From Robiginitomaculum sp. (GTDB taxonomy: Bacteria > Pseudomonadota > Alphaproteobacteria > Caulobacterales > Maricaulaceae): a DNA stretch of 6,464 nt. This document shows positions 1 to 4,712 of the stretch, one piece after another. Made by a program: the position numbers and the translations under genes. The stretch spans positions 1 through 6,464 of the forward strand of contig JALSYJ010000352.1 of the NCBI GenBank assembly GCA_027071965.1. The letters run 5' to 3'. The notes under the pieces are model-generated. The model saw only the letters and a program-made list of their open reading frames with translations. It was not told the origin of the DNA and did not search any database. Numbering within the stretch: position 1 is the first letter of the stretch; every line of letters begins with the position of its first letter.

Positions 1-81
1 CAGCATGAATGTTCGTAAGCCCTGATCGGTGCTCATATCCATGGTTTGTGCACCAGCAAAAGTGCGATGTTGGTTATCCAT
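1..81 (-). CDS. Bax inhibitor-1/YccA-like membrane protein, N-terminal fragment
   Basis: Only the first 27 codons lie in the window; the rest runs off the left edge. The peptide has a polar N-terminus followed by the segment DQGLRTFML. From memory, alphaproteobacterial Bax inhibitor-1 (YccA/UPF0005) proteins begin with a short polar tail and a [DA]xGLRxxML segment that leads into the first membrane helix (typically GVYNYM). The start is an ATG at 79-81. A GAGGAA Shine-Dalgarno sequence lies 8 bases upstream on the minus strand, which fixes the start well. Family members are integral membrane proteins with about seven helices, linked to membrane protein quality control or ion leak; their bacterial role is poorly defined. 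The gene is divergent from thpR across about 160 bases. The family call rests on one short motif, so it is probable rather than certain. Confidence 0.68.
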   Translation of the reverse strand, partial: MDNQHRTFAGAQTMDMSTDQGLRTFML

Positions 82-106
82 CAGTAGTTTCCTCAAAATC
101 AACATC

Positions 107-137
107 CCGATATTGGGACCATTGCCCCTAATATCGG
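107..137. promoter_or_regulatory. Inverted repeat in the BI-1/thpR divergent intergenic region
   Basis: CCGATATT (107-114) and AATATCGG (130-137) are perfect 8-base complementary arms around a 15-base loop, and a partial GGG/CCC pairing extends the stem inward. It sits 26 bases upstream of the minus-strand BI-1-like start, in the 5' leader or promoter of that gene and behind thpR. No T-tract follows on either strand, so it does not look like a terminator. An operator or a leader hairpin is more plausible. The repeat is seen directly; its role is inferred. Confidence 0.4.
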
Positions 138-240
138 TTGTTTCGCAGCTAAAATCAAGAGTTTCCGGATGCTGCGCAGGTGACAATTGTGCAATCTCAG
201 TCTAAATCCAGTGGGTTTTGCAAGTTATGGATTGTTTGTC

Positions 241-786
241 ATGCGTTTGTTTGCCGGGCTTAAAGTTCCTGCTCTGGCTCAGGAAAAATTAGTGCGCTTG
301 CAAGGCGGTCTGGCCGGTGCCCGCTGGCGACCAGAGGAAAATTTTCATATTACCTTGCAGTTTTATGATGAGGTGCCTGAGCAGAACCTTCCTGCCCTTG
401 AAGATGCTTTACAGCAAATAAGGTTTACCGCTCTTGATTTTCGGGTATCTGGACTTGGCACTTTTGGCCGCAAAAAGCCATTTGTGTTGTGGGCCGGAGC
501 TGATGGTGCCGACACTCACGATCAAAAGAATCTGCGGGAGTTGGCTCGCAACTGCTTTAATGCCGGGCGTAGTGCCGGGCTTGCGCTTCAATCTTCCAAT
601 TACCGGCCCCATATTACTCTGGCCTATTGCAAAAATGCCCGTCAGGAGGACCTTGCCAGATATTTACAGGAAAATAGCGGGTTTTTAGCCTTTGATTTTA
701 CCTGTGGGCAGTTTGCCCTTTATTTATCAAGGTTAGGCAAACATCCTTCACGATATGAAATTATTGCAGAGTTTCCCTGCTCTTGA
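241..786 (+). CDS. thpR: RNA 2',3'-cyclic phosphodiesterase (2H family, ThpR)
   Basis: This 181-residue protein belongs to the 2H phosphoesterase superfamily (old name: 2'-5' RNA ligase, LigT). Members hydrolyse 2',3'-cyclic phosphate ends of RNA to 2'-phosphates and are cytoplasmic. Both catalytic signature motifs are present and well spaced: HITL at residues 36-39 and HITL at 124-127, the latter preceded by NYRP as is usual. The N-terminus MRLFAGLKVP matches the family's typical opening strand, and the length is normal (about 175-190). The frame stays open upstream to a TTG at 187, which would add 18 residues. I prefer the ATG at 241 because the family sequence starts there, although no clear Shine-Dalgarno precedes it. 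The gene is divergent from the BI-1-like gene and is followed by a 105-base gap before a microprotein gene. The physiological substrate in bacteria is uncertain. Confidence 0.93.
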   Translation: MRLFAGLKVPALAQEKLVRLQGGLAGARWRPEENFHITLQFYDEVPEQNLPALEDALQQIRFTALDFRVSGLGTFGRKKPFVLWAGADGADTHDQKNLRELARNCFNAGRSAGLALQSSNYRPHITLAYCKNARQEDLARYLQENSGFLAFDFTCGQFALYLSRLGKHPSRYEIIAEFPCS

Positions 787-891
787 AATTACTGTAGATT
801 CTGTGAGCAATGGGTCTGGTCAAAGTCAAACAAGCTGATTATATTTGGGCAGATTAGTAAGATAAACACCTTGGATTTTAAGGGGATTAAA

Positions 892-972
892 ATGGCACCT
901 TTGTGGGCTTTACTTGGAACCGTTGCCTTGTTCGGCATTTTGAACCTGATTGAATATGGTCGTCTTGACTAG
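892..972 (+). CDS. 26-residue single-pass membrane microprotein (hypothetical)
   Basis: A 26-codon reading frame with a strong Shine-Dalgarno: AGGGGA at 881-886, five bases before the ATG. The product is short and hydrophobic (APLWALLGTVALFGILNLI, residues 2-20) and ends in a charged tail EYGRLD. This is the pattern of a small single-helix inner-membrane protein with a polar C-terminus. The stop TAG is at 970-972. It lies 105 bases after thpR on the same strand and could be co-transcribed or have its own promoter. I do not recognise a named family; the xILNxIExxRxD tail gives an impression of a recurrent alphaproteobacterial microprotein, which is memory rather than proof. A minus-strand frame of 49 codons overlaps part of it and is considered less likely. 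Support comes from the ribosome binding site, the hydrophobicity and the clean composition. Confidence 0.6.
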   Translation: MAPLWALLGTVALFGILNLIEYGRLD

Positions 973-1022
973 GTCAGGCCCCAGGTTCTGAAAAACTAGT
1001 CGTTGAATTTCATTGCGGCTTG

Positions 1023-1195
1023 GAGCACTTTTCAGGCGGAAAATACTTGAAATTTGCATTAAATCCTCGCCTGCCGCATTTATTCAACCGCAAAACCCGT
1101 CCTTAAAATAGCGAAGCGGTAGGACATTATAGACTCCTCAAGTAGCCGCTAGGCGGTAGGACACAAAAAACTTCCCACTTTTGCTAAAAATGCTC
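1023..1195. repeat. MITE-like intergenic element with short terminal inverted repeats
   Basis: GAGCACTTTT at 1023-1032 and its near-complement AAAAATGCTC at 1186-1195 (9 of 10 paired) bound a 173-base stretch that fills the gap between the microprotein and chpT. Read from the minus strand, the right end is TAGAGCATTTTTAGCAAAAG. This resembles the TAGAGCATTTT-type interspersed sequences I recall from Rhizobiales intergenic regions. The right end coincides with the chpT stop codon TAG (1195-1197 on the complement). No transposase gene is present. The inverted ends are visible, but they are short; calling it a mobile or miniature element is inference. Confidence 0.35.
1116..1163. repeat. 11-base direct repeat GCGGTAGGACA, two copies
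   Basis: GCGGTAGGACA occurs at 1116-1126 and again at 1153-1163, 37 bases apart. Each copy is preceded by TAGC a few bases upstream (1109 and 1143). The second copy also forms a small hairpin with the sequence before it, CCGC-TAG-GCGG (1146-1156). Together they look like a short tandem duplication or a protein-binding pair inside the intergenic element downstream of chpT. No function can be assigned. Confidence 0.5.
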
Positions 1196-1875
1196 TAGCT
1201 GGCGCTGGCCTGCCATTGGTTTTCGGTGTCAGTGGTGGTCAGTGCAATGAACTCAATGCCCTGTCCATTTGAAACGGCCTCGGCTCTGCCGCCCAGATCG
1301 CGGGCAATAAGCCCTGTATAATAAGGCTGTATGGATCTTCCATCAAAACCGGTGTCAGGCTCCATGCCCTCAAGCGCATCAGCAGTGATCGGCAATAATC
1401 GGGCCCGATCGCCTTGTGCGTGAACCCGTATGCGTGCCGCAGAGCTGGCCTCAATGGTTATTTTGCCGCCGCGAGGTACAGATTCAAAGCCAAGCAATAC
1501 CAGATTAAGTAATATTCGTGCAGCAGGTTTGGACAGACTTGCCGCAGCCACACGCCAGACAATTTCTGCCTTGGCTGTCTCAAATACGCCATCAATCAGG
1601 CGTTTAAGCTCGGTGGTTGCCACTTGTCCGGGTGCTGATGTTCCGGCACCAAAGGCCAGCCTGGCAAATTCAAGCTTGGCCGATGCCTGCTTGGCAGAAC
1701 CACGGATGAGCTGCATTGCTTCATCATGCATGTCATTGGCGCTATCATCATCAAGCACGTCCAGGGCAGTACCCAAAGCACTGACTGGAGATACCAGATC
1801 ATGACAGACACGGGCGCACAACAGGGCTGCAAGATCCACAGCAGATAATTCAACGGGTGCGGAAGAAGATTTCAT
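1195..1875 (-). CDS. chpT: Histidine phosphotransferase ChpT of the CtrA cell-cycle relay
   Basis: This 226-residue cytoplasmic protein matches ChpT, which passes phosphate from the hybrid kinase CckA to the regulators CtrA and CpdR. The phospho-accepting helix reads ARVCHDLVSPVSAL, with H25 as the predicted phosphorylated histidine followed by D26. The helical hairpin continues through a D-M-x-D-E-A-M segment (residues 48-54) that closely parallels the Caulobacter protein. The C-terminal half is a degenerate Bergerat-like domain: SKPAARILLNLVLLG at 115-129, GDRARL at 155-160 and QPYYTGLIARDLGG near 183-196. It lacks the glycine-rich ATP-binding boxes, as expected for this family. The start is the ATG at 1873-1875, with AGGGA about ten bases upstream; a TTG 39 bases further upstream extends the frame but is less convincing. 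It is transcribed away from the M23 endopeptidase gene. Identification rests on remembered homologues. Confidence 0.88.
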   Translation of the reverse strand: MKSSSAPVELSAVDLAALLCARVCHDLVSPVSALGTALDVLDDDSANDMHDEAMQLIRGSAKQASAKLEFARLAFGAGTSAPGQVATTELKRLIDGVFETAKAEIVWRVAAASLSKPAARILLNLVLLGFESVPRGGKITIEASSAARIRVHAQGDRARLLPITADALEGMEPDTGFDGRSIQPYYTGLIARDLGGRAEAVSNGQGIEFIALTTTDTENQWQASAS

Positions 1876-1917
1876 GAATAATATCCCTATCAGGTTGTTT
1901 GCTGTGACGGCCAAATG

Positions 1918-1938
1918 TTTAAGGCCTTAAATGCTTAA
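1918..1938. promoter_or_regulatory. 14-base perfect palindrome with three TTAA words upstream of chpT
   Basis: TTTAAGGCCTTAAA (1918-1931) is a perfect palindrome 43 bases upstream of the chpT start. It contains TTAA at 1919 and 1927, and a third TTAA follows at 1935, so the three words repeat every 8 bases. TTAA is the core of the CtrA binding motif (TTAA-N7-TTAA), but the spacing here is N4, so it is not a canonical CtrA box. A dimeric repressor or activator site is possible. The palindrome is certain; its role is inferred. Confidence 0.4.
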
Positions 1939-2021
1939 GCCAAGTTGCCTGTAGACCATTACCAAGCCGTGAACAGGAGAAAAATATTGTCAAGCCGACA
2001 AAATAAAAAGCATATGAAGAA

Positions 2022-2047
2022 TTATCTGGCCTCAAGCGGCCAAATAA
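2022..2047. other. Imperfect hairpin in the chpT/M23 intergenic region
   Basis: TTATcTGGCC (2022-2031) and GGCCAaATAA (2038-2047) pair over nine of ten positions around a six-base loop. No T-tract follows on the plus strand, and the A-run on that side (2051-2056) precedes the hairpin when read from the minus strand. This argues against an intrinsic terminator. It could be an operator or a leader structure of the chpT transcript. Confidence 0.3.
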
Positions 2048-2171
2048 CCAAAAAAGTGTGCTATACCAAGTAATTGTTCCTGAAGGTAGAATATCTGGCT
2101 TCGGGCTTGGATTCAATCAAAAAACAAGTACACTGCACGCGCGCTGGCAAAGGAATTTGAAAGTGCGCTCA

Positions 2172-2205
2172 AGGTTCATTAACCTGAATCTGGTTCATTT
2201 ATATA
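2172..2205 (+). promoter_or_regulatory. Possible promoter of the M23 endopeptidase gene with overlapping repeats
   Basis: A TATATA hexamer (2200-2205) lies about 77 bases before the preferred M23 start. Its -35 position falls on the inverted repeat AGGTT-catt-AACCT (2172-2185), which contains TTAACC, a CtrA half-site-like word. GGTTCATT is repeated at 2173 and 2192, and GAATCTGG at 2186 and 2207. The -35 match is poor, so activation by a bound regulator would fit. This is a weak call based on short matches. Confidence 0.25.
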
Positions 2206-2281
2206 CGAATCTGGCAATGGTCAGGTTTGAGCAAATAATCAAGAACATCATAGCATGTTCATAAAACCAAGGGACGTTGGC

Positions 2282-3652
2282 ATGGGTGGAAAACCGTTTC
2301 CGGTAGTGATGTATTTTATCCCGGCAGCATTGCTGATAATGGCGATTGTCAATTCGTTTTTTGGTGTCAAACCAGAACCGGCACAGGCTTTAAGCGCTAC
2401 GGTTCAAAATGTATCAGTTATAGTACCGCCGGCACCTGATTTGCCAGAGCTGAAGAATGTGGCGGATCAGGTATTTGCCTCATTTGTTGATAATTCTGAC
2501 CGCAGGCAATTGAGCCTTAAACTTAAACCCGGTGGAACGCTTGCGGTATTATTGGATGATGCAGGTGTTGGACGGGTAGAGGCGGCCTATGTTATTCAGG
2601 CCATAAGCAAATTATTTAACCCACGGAGTTTTCGTGCGGGCCAGCAATTGAAACTGGTGCTGGAGCCAAGAGGCGACAACAAATCTGCAATGCATCTGGT
2701 AAGCCTTGCAACCAGAATTGATGCCGAGCGCACTATTTTGGTTCGACGCGACGAAAATGGCAGTTTTCACTCCAGAGAATTATTGCGCGAGACCTCACCG
2801 GAACTGGTGCGGGTGCAAGGAGCTATTTCCGGCAGCTTGTATTTGAGCGCCCTTGAGGCGGGGGCCTCTGATGCTGCCATTTTGGAGTTTTCGCGTTTAT
2901 ATGCCTATTCGGTAGATTTTCAGCGCGGTATCCGCGCAGGAGATAGTTTTGACATGGTGTTTGAGCGGCTGGTTGATGAACAGGGACGCATGGTCAGAAC
3001 CGGCAATCTTTTATATGCACGCTTGATGCCGCGAAAGCGTGATTTGAAGCTGTATCGCTATCAGACCCCTGATGGCGAAGTGGGCTATTATAATGAAAAA
3101 GGCGAAAGCGCCCGAAGGTTTTTAATGAAAACCCCGGTAGAAGGTGCGCGGATTTCATCCAGTTTCGGTAGACGCAAACACCCTGTACTTGGCTATACTC
3201 GCGCTCATAAGGGAACGGATTTTGCGGCAGTGACCGGAACACCAATTCTGGCTGCGGGCAATGGAGTAATTGAACGCTCATCACGGTTTGGCTCTTATGG
3301 CAATTATGTGCGTATTCGTCATTCAAACGGCTTTAAAACCGCTTATGCTCACATGTCAAAATTTGGCCGTGGAATCAAAAAAGGCCGCCGGGTGCAACAG
3401 GGACAGATTATTGGCTATGTGGGGGCAACTGGCCGGGTGACCGGGCCGCATCTGCATTATGAAGTATTGAAAAAAGGCCGTCATGTAAATCCGATGACCG
3501 TCAAATTGCCTACGGGGCGTAAATTAAAACGCTCTGAACTTGCCGCCTTTGCTCAAGAGGTTGGCCGAATTGATGATCTGCTGTTGCGGATTGGCGCCGA
3601 ACAATCACAATTGGCAGATGCCAAGACTAAAGAAAAAACCACCGAAAGCTAG
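2282..3652 (+). CDS. Membrane-anchored M23 (LytM) peptidoglycan endopeptidase, MepM-like
   Basis: The 456-residue protein begins with a short basic tail and one membrane helix (about residues 8-28), then a proline-rich linker. Residues about 71-131 form an OapA/LysM-like domain, and about 171-283 a Csd3-type N2 domain. The catalytic M23 domain follows from about 284 to 405. All expected zinc and catalytic residues are present: H309 and D313 in HKGTD, H357 in AYAHMS, and H390 and H392 in GPHLHYEV. It should therefore be an active zinc DD-endopeptidase that cuts peptide cross-links in the periplasm during wall growth or division. The C-terminus ends in a charged, possibly coiled tail. I choose the ATG at 2282 because AAGGGA lies seven bases before it. 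An in-frame ATG at 2255 adds nine residues but has only a weak ribosome binding site. It is divergent from chpT and followed by a hairpin terminator. MepM-like is by architecture, and the exact orthology is uncertain. Confidence 0.92.
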   Translation: MGGKPFPVVMYFIPAALLIMAIVNSFFGVKPEPAQALSATVQNVSVIVPPAPDLPELKNVADQVFASFVDNSDRRQLSLKLKPGGTLAVLLDDAGVGRVEAAYVIQAISKLFNPRSFRAGQQLKLVLEPRGDNKSAMHLVSLATRIDAERTILVRRDENGSFHSRELLRETSPELVRVQGAISGSLYLSALEAGASDAAILEFSRLYAYSVDFQRGIRAGDSFDMVFERLVDEQGRMVRTGNLLYARLMPRKRDLKLYRYQTPDGEVGYYNEKGESARRFLMKTPVEGARISSSFGRRKHPVLGYTRAHKGTDFAAVTGTPILAAGNGVIERSSRFGSYGNYVRIRHSNGFKTAYAHMSKFGRGIKKGRRVQQGQIIGYVGATGRVTGPHLHYEVLKKGRHVNPMTVKLPTGRKLKRSELAAFAQEVGRIDDLLLRIGAEQSQLADAKTKEKTTES

Positions 3653-3675
3653 GATCAGGAGCCAGGGTAAGTTCT

Positions 3676-3723
3676 GCATGATAAAGGCGAGTGCTTAAAA
3701 TCATGCCTGTTTGTCTCTTTTTG
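3676..3723 (+). terminator. Probable intrinsic terminator after the M23 gene
   Basis: GCATGAT (3676-3682) and ATCATGC (3700-3706) are perfect complementary arms, and an inner AAG/CTT pairing shortens the loop. A T-rich stretch (3708-3722, ending in five Ts) follows. It begins 24 bases after the M23 stop codon. The stem is not GC-rich and the T-tract is interrupted, so strength is uncertain. Confidence 0.5.
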
Positions 3724-3751
3724 ATACATTTATAATCTGTACGAATATATA
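3721..3751 (+). promoter_or_regulatory. Candidate promoter for the small exported protein gene
   Basis: TTGATA (3721-3726) is four to five matches to the -35 consensus, and an AT-rich AATATATATA stretch (3744-3751 region) sits 17-19 bases downstream as a possible -10. Initiation near 3757 would give a leader of about 30 bases before the ATG at 3790. The AT-richness makes chance matches likely. Confidence 0.3.
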
Positions 3752-3789
3752 TCCGGTGCGCATTTCTCGCTAAATATTACATAAAAACA

Positions 3790-4134
3790 ATGACTTGGTT
3801 CATTGGTCTTTGGCCTCTTCTTTGCACCTTGCTGGTTATGAGTGCTATACCAGCCATATCCACAACTTTTGGTTCGTCACAACGACGTACGCCAGACCAT
3901 GGCAAGGCTAGGCCTGCGAATGTTGTCTCTAATGTGCCAATGGTAATTAAGCCTGCTCGCACCCGCATGGATGCACAAGGCATAAACAGCCATAGTTCAG
4001 CATTCCTGACGCAATTGATTGCCGGCGCTGCTCCACGGGGCATTAAGGCCAATATGGCCGAGAAAAATCGGTTCTTTGCAGCTTATGGTGCTAATACACC
4101 AGTATCAGGGCCAAGGGTGGAGAGGTGGGCCTAA
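3790..4134 (+). CDS. Small exported or membrane-anchored protein of unknown function
   Basis: The 114-residue product opens with a strongly hydrophobic stretch (about residues 3-24) ending in SAIPA. This suits a signal peptide or single membrane anchor, though there is no basic residue before it. The remainder is polar and basic, with SSAFLTQLIAGA (about residues 69-80) followed by a basic segment and NRFFAAYGA. I recall that many alphaproteobacterial small proteins end in a comparable block, [SA]FxxQLIA then a basic run then an AAY motif. That would make this a conserved but uncharacterised family; the resemblance is an impression, not a search result. No function can be given. The ribosome binding site is weak. 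A 91-codon minus-strand frame covers much of the same DNA and gives a less protein-like product. It follows the M23 terminator and precedes a repeat-rich non-coding region. Confidence 0.6.
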   Translation: MTWFIGLWPLLCTLLVMSAIPAISTTFGSSQRRTPDHGKARPANVVSNVPMVIKPARTRMDAQGINSHSSAFLTQLIAGAAPRGIKANMAEKNRFFAAYGANTPVSGPRVERWA

Positions 4135-4196
4135 GTCCGCAAGTGACGGGGCTTGATATTCTGAACACTAACATTCCACCCAAACTCTCACACCAT

Positions 4197-4309
4197 TGTG
4201 GCGAATGCCGCAATCCATCCATGTGATGTTTGCGCTAAGAATAGTTGGTAAATTTTCCCTATTCTTCCCGCGTCAAATGCAGGGATGGGCACCGGATCAA
4301 AGTCCGGTG
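4197..4309. repeat. REP/BIME-like palindromic element with three hairpins
   Basis: Three stem-loops occur in series. TGTGGC-gaat-GCCGCA (4197-4212, one G-U pair) resembles the common TCCGGCGAAAGCCGGA palindrome followed by ATCCA. AAGAATAG (4237-4244) and CTATTCTT (4259-4266) are perfect 8-base arms. CACCGGA (4290-4296) and TCCGGTG (4303-4309) flank TCAAAG. The last unit, with following GTGACGA, matches the CCGGATCAAGTCCGG-TGACGA palindromes scattered through many alphaproteobacterial intergenic regions. These are usually attributed to REP elements mobilised by RAYT-type transposases; none is encoded here. Confidence 0.7.
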
Positions 4310-4362
4310 TGACGAGAGCGGGTGGCATGTAGGTTGGGGATGTCAAAATTACATAGGTGACG

Positions 4363-4519
4363 AGGGTCAAGCATGAGGGTCACCATTAGGGTCAGTGTGA
4401 ATTTTTGCTGTCCCTTGAGTGATACTTGCGCCACCCTGTAATCATACCCAAACAGCACTTTATGGTAATAAAATAACCCTTAAATGACCCTTCTCTATAC
4501 TGGATGACCCTTGAGGGTC
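4363..4519. repeat. Cluster of AGGGTCA 7-mers in both orientations
   Basis: AGGGTCA occurs directly at 4363, 4376 and 4388, spaced 13 and 12 bases apart. Its complement TGACCCT occurs at 4485 and 4505, with a variant TAACCCT at 4474 and a weaker relative GTCCCTTGAG at 4410. The last copy is part of GACCCT-TG-AGGGTC (4506-4519), an inverted pair of half-sites. The arrangement is three direct copies, a gap of about 80 bases, then inverted copies. It resembles an operator array or iteron-like binding region and lies immediately upstream of a strong -10 element. The binding protein is unknown. Confidence 0.65.
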
Positions 4520-4557
4520 GGGGATAAGTGCTAAAGCTGCCCGCCGGCCTTAAAACC

Positions 4558-4566
4558 TGTTATAAT
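4558..4566 (+). promoter_or_regulatory. Extended -10 promoter TGTTATAAT
   Basis: A perfect TATAAT (4561-4566) preceded by TG one base upstream forms a textbook extended -10 element. The -35 position (TGCCCG, 4538-4543, 17-base spacing) is poor. The extended -10, or an activator at the AGGGTCA palindrome centred about 60 bases upstream of the predicted start, would have to compensate. Predicted initiation is near 4573, directly at a G-rich hairpin. Confidence 0.6.
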
Positions 4567-4598
4567 CGGAAGGTTGGGGGCGACCCCCCCAAAACAAA

Positions 4599-4610
4599 TG
4601 CTCTTTGACA
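4599..4610 (+). promoter_or_regulatory. boxA antitermination element (rRNA-leader type)
   Basis: TGCTCTTTGACA differs at one base from the E. coli rrn boxA TGCTCTTTAACA and, from memory, equals the version found before alphaproteobacterial 16S genes. In rRNA operons it binds NusB-NusE (S10) to build the antitermination complex. Here it follows a G/C hairpin by about six bases, as boxA follows boxB, but no rRNA gene follows. Confidence 0.55.
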
Positions 4611-4712
4611 GGTAAATATTTTTCTCAAAGCCAATAACCTCAAGGGTTTTGCGCGCTAGCGTGAGTGCAGGCAATTTTAACAGGACAACATATTGGTCTT
4701 GTATGACTCTGG

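Larger units (their letters stand above)
1876..2281. other. 406-base divergent intergenic region between chpT and the M23 endopeptidase
   Basis: No credible gene is seen here. Short frames exist on both strands but show no family resemblance or ribosome binding site. The region is AT-rich and carries several palindromes: TTTAAGGCCTTAAA (1918-1931), TTGTC/GACAA (1987-2001), a hairpin at 2022-2047, and AGGTT/AACCT (2172-2185). A perfect TTGACA hexamer is present on the minus strand (1988-1993) but has no well-placed -10 partner. Both flanking genes start from its ends, so it should contain two divergent promoters and is long enough for complex regulation. Confidence 0.6.
4135..4557. other. Non-coding, repeat-rich interval before the candidate RNA promoter
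   Basis: No credible protein gene is found. The interval holds a REP/BIME-like hairpin set (4197-4309) and then the AGGGTCA cluster (4363-4519), which ends about 40 bases before the extended -10 promoter. Short frames here translate palindromic repeat DNA and are not believable. The octamer GTGACGAG also recurs at 4309-4316 and 4357-4364, linking the two repeat blocks. Confidence 0.6.

Noticed and set aside
927..1076. Minus-strand frame of 49 codons preceded by GCGAGGATTTA, overlapping the 26-codon microprotein
   Set aside because: It has a passable ribosome binding site, but it runs through the repeat-like gap and antisense to a better-supported small gene, and the product resembles nothing I recognise.
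1430..1804. Plus-strand open frame of 124 codons inside chpT
   Set aside because: Antisense shadow of a recognised gene; the translation is low-complexity in Ala/Ser/Leu.
1988..1993. Perfect minus-strand TTGACA as a chpT -35 element
   Set aside because: No acceptable -10 hexamer at 16-18 bases downstream on that strand.
1919..2264. Short open frames on both strands in the chpT/M23 intergenic region (65 codons minus, 68 codons plus)
   Set aside because: No ribosome binding sites, no family resemblance, and they overlap palindromes and likely promoters.
3777..4052. Minus-strand frame of 91 codons opposite the small exported protein gene
   Set aside because: No ribosome binding site and a less protein-like composition than the plus-strand frame, which has a signal-like N-terminus and a recognisable motif block. 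Not fully excluded.
4188..4370. Minus-strand frame of 60 codons
   Set aside because: It translates the REP/BIME-like palindromes (VTPDFDPV and HGWIAAFATM strings), a known source of false small genes.
4574..4592. TTGGGGG/CCCCCAA hairpin as an intrinsic terminator
   Set aside because: No T-tract follows on either strand; it sits at the predicted 5' end of a transcript instead.
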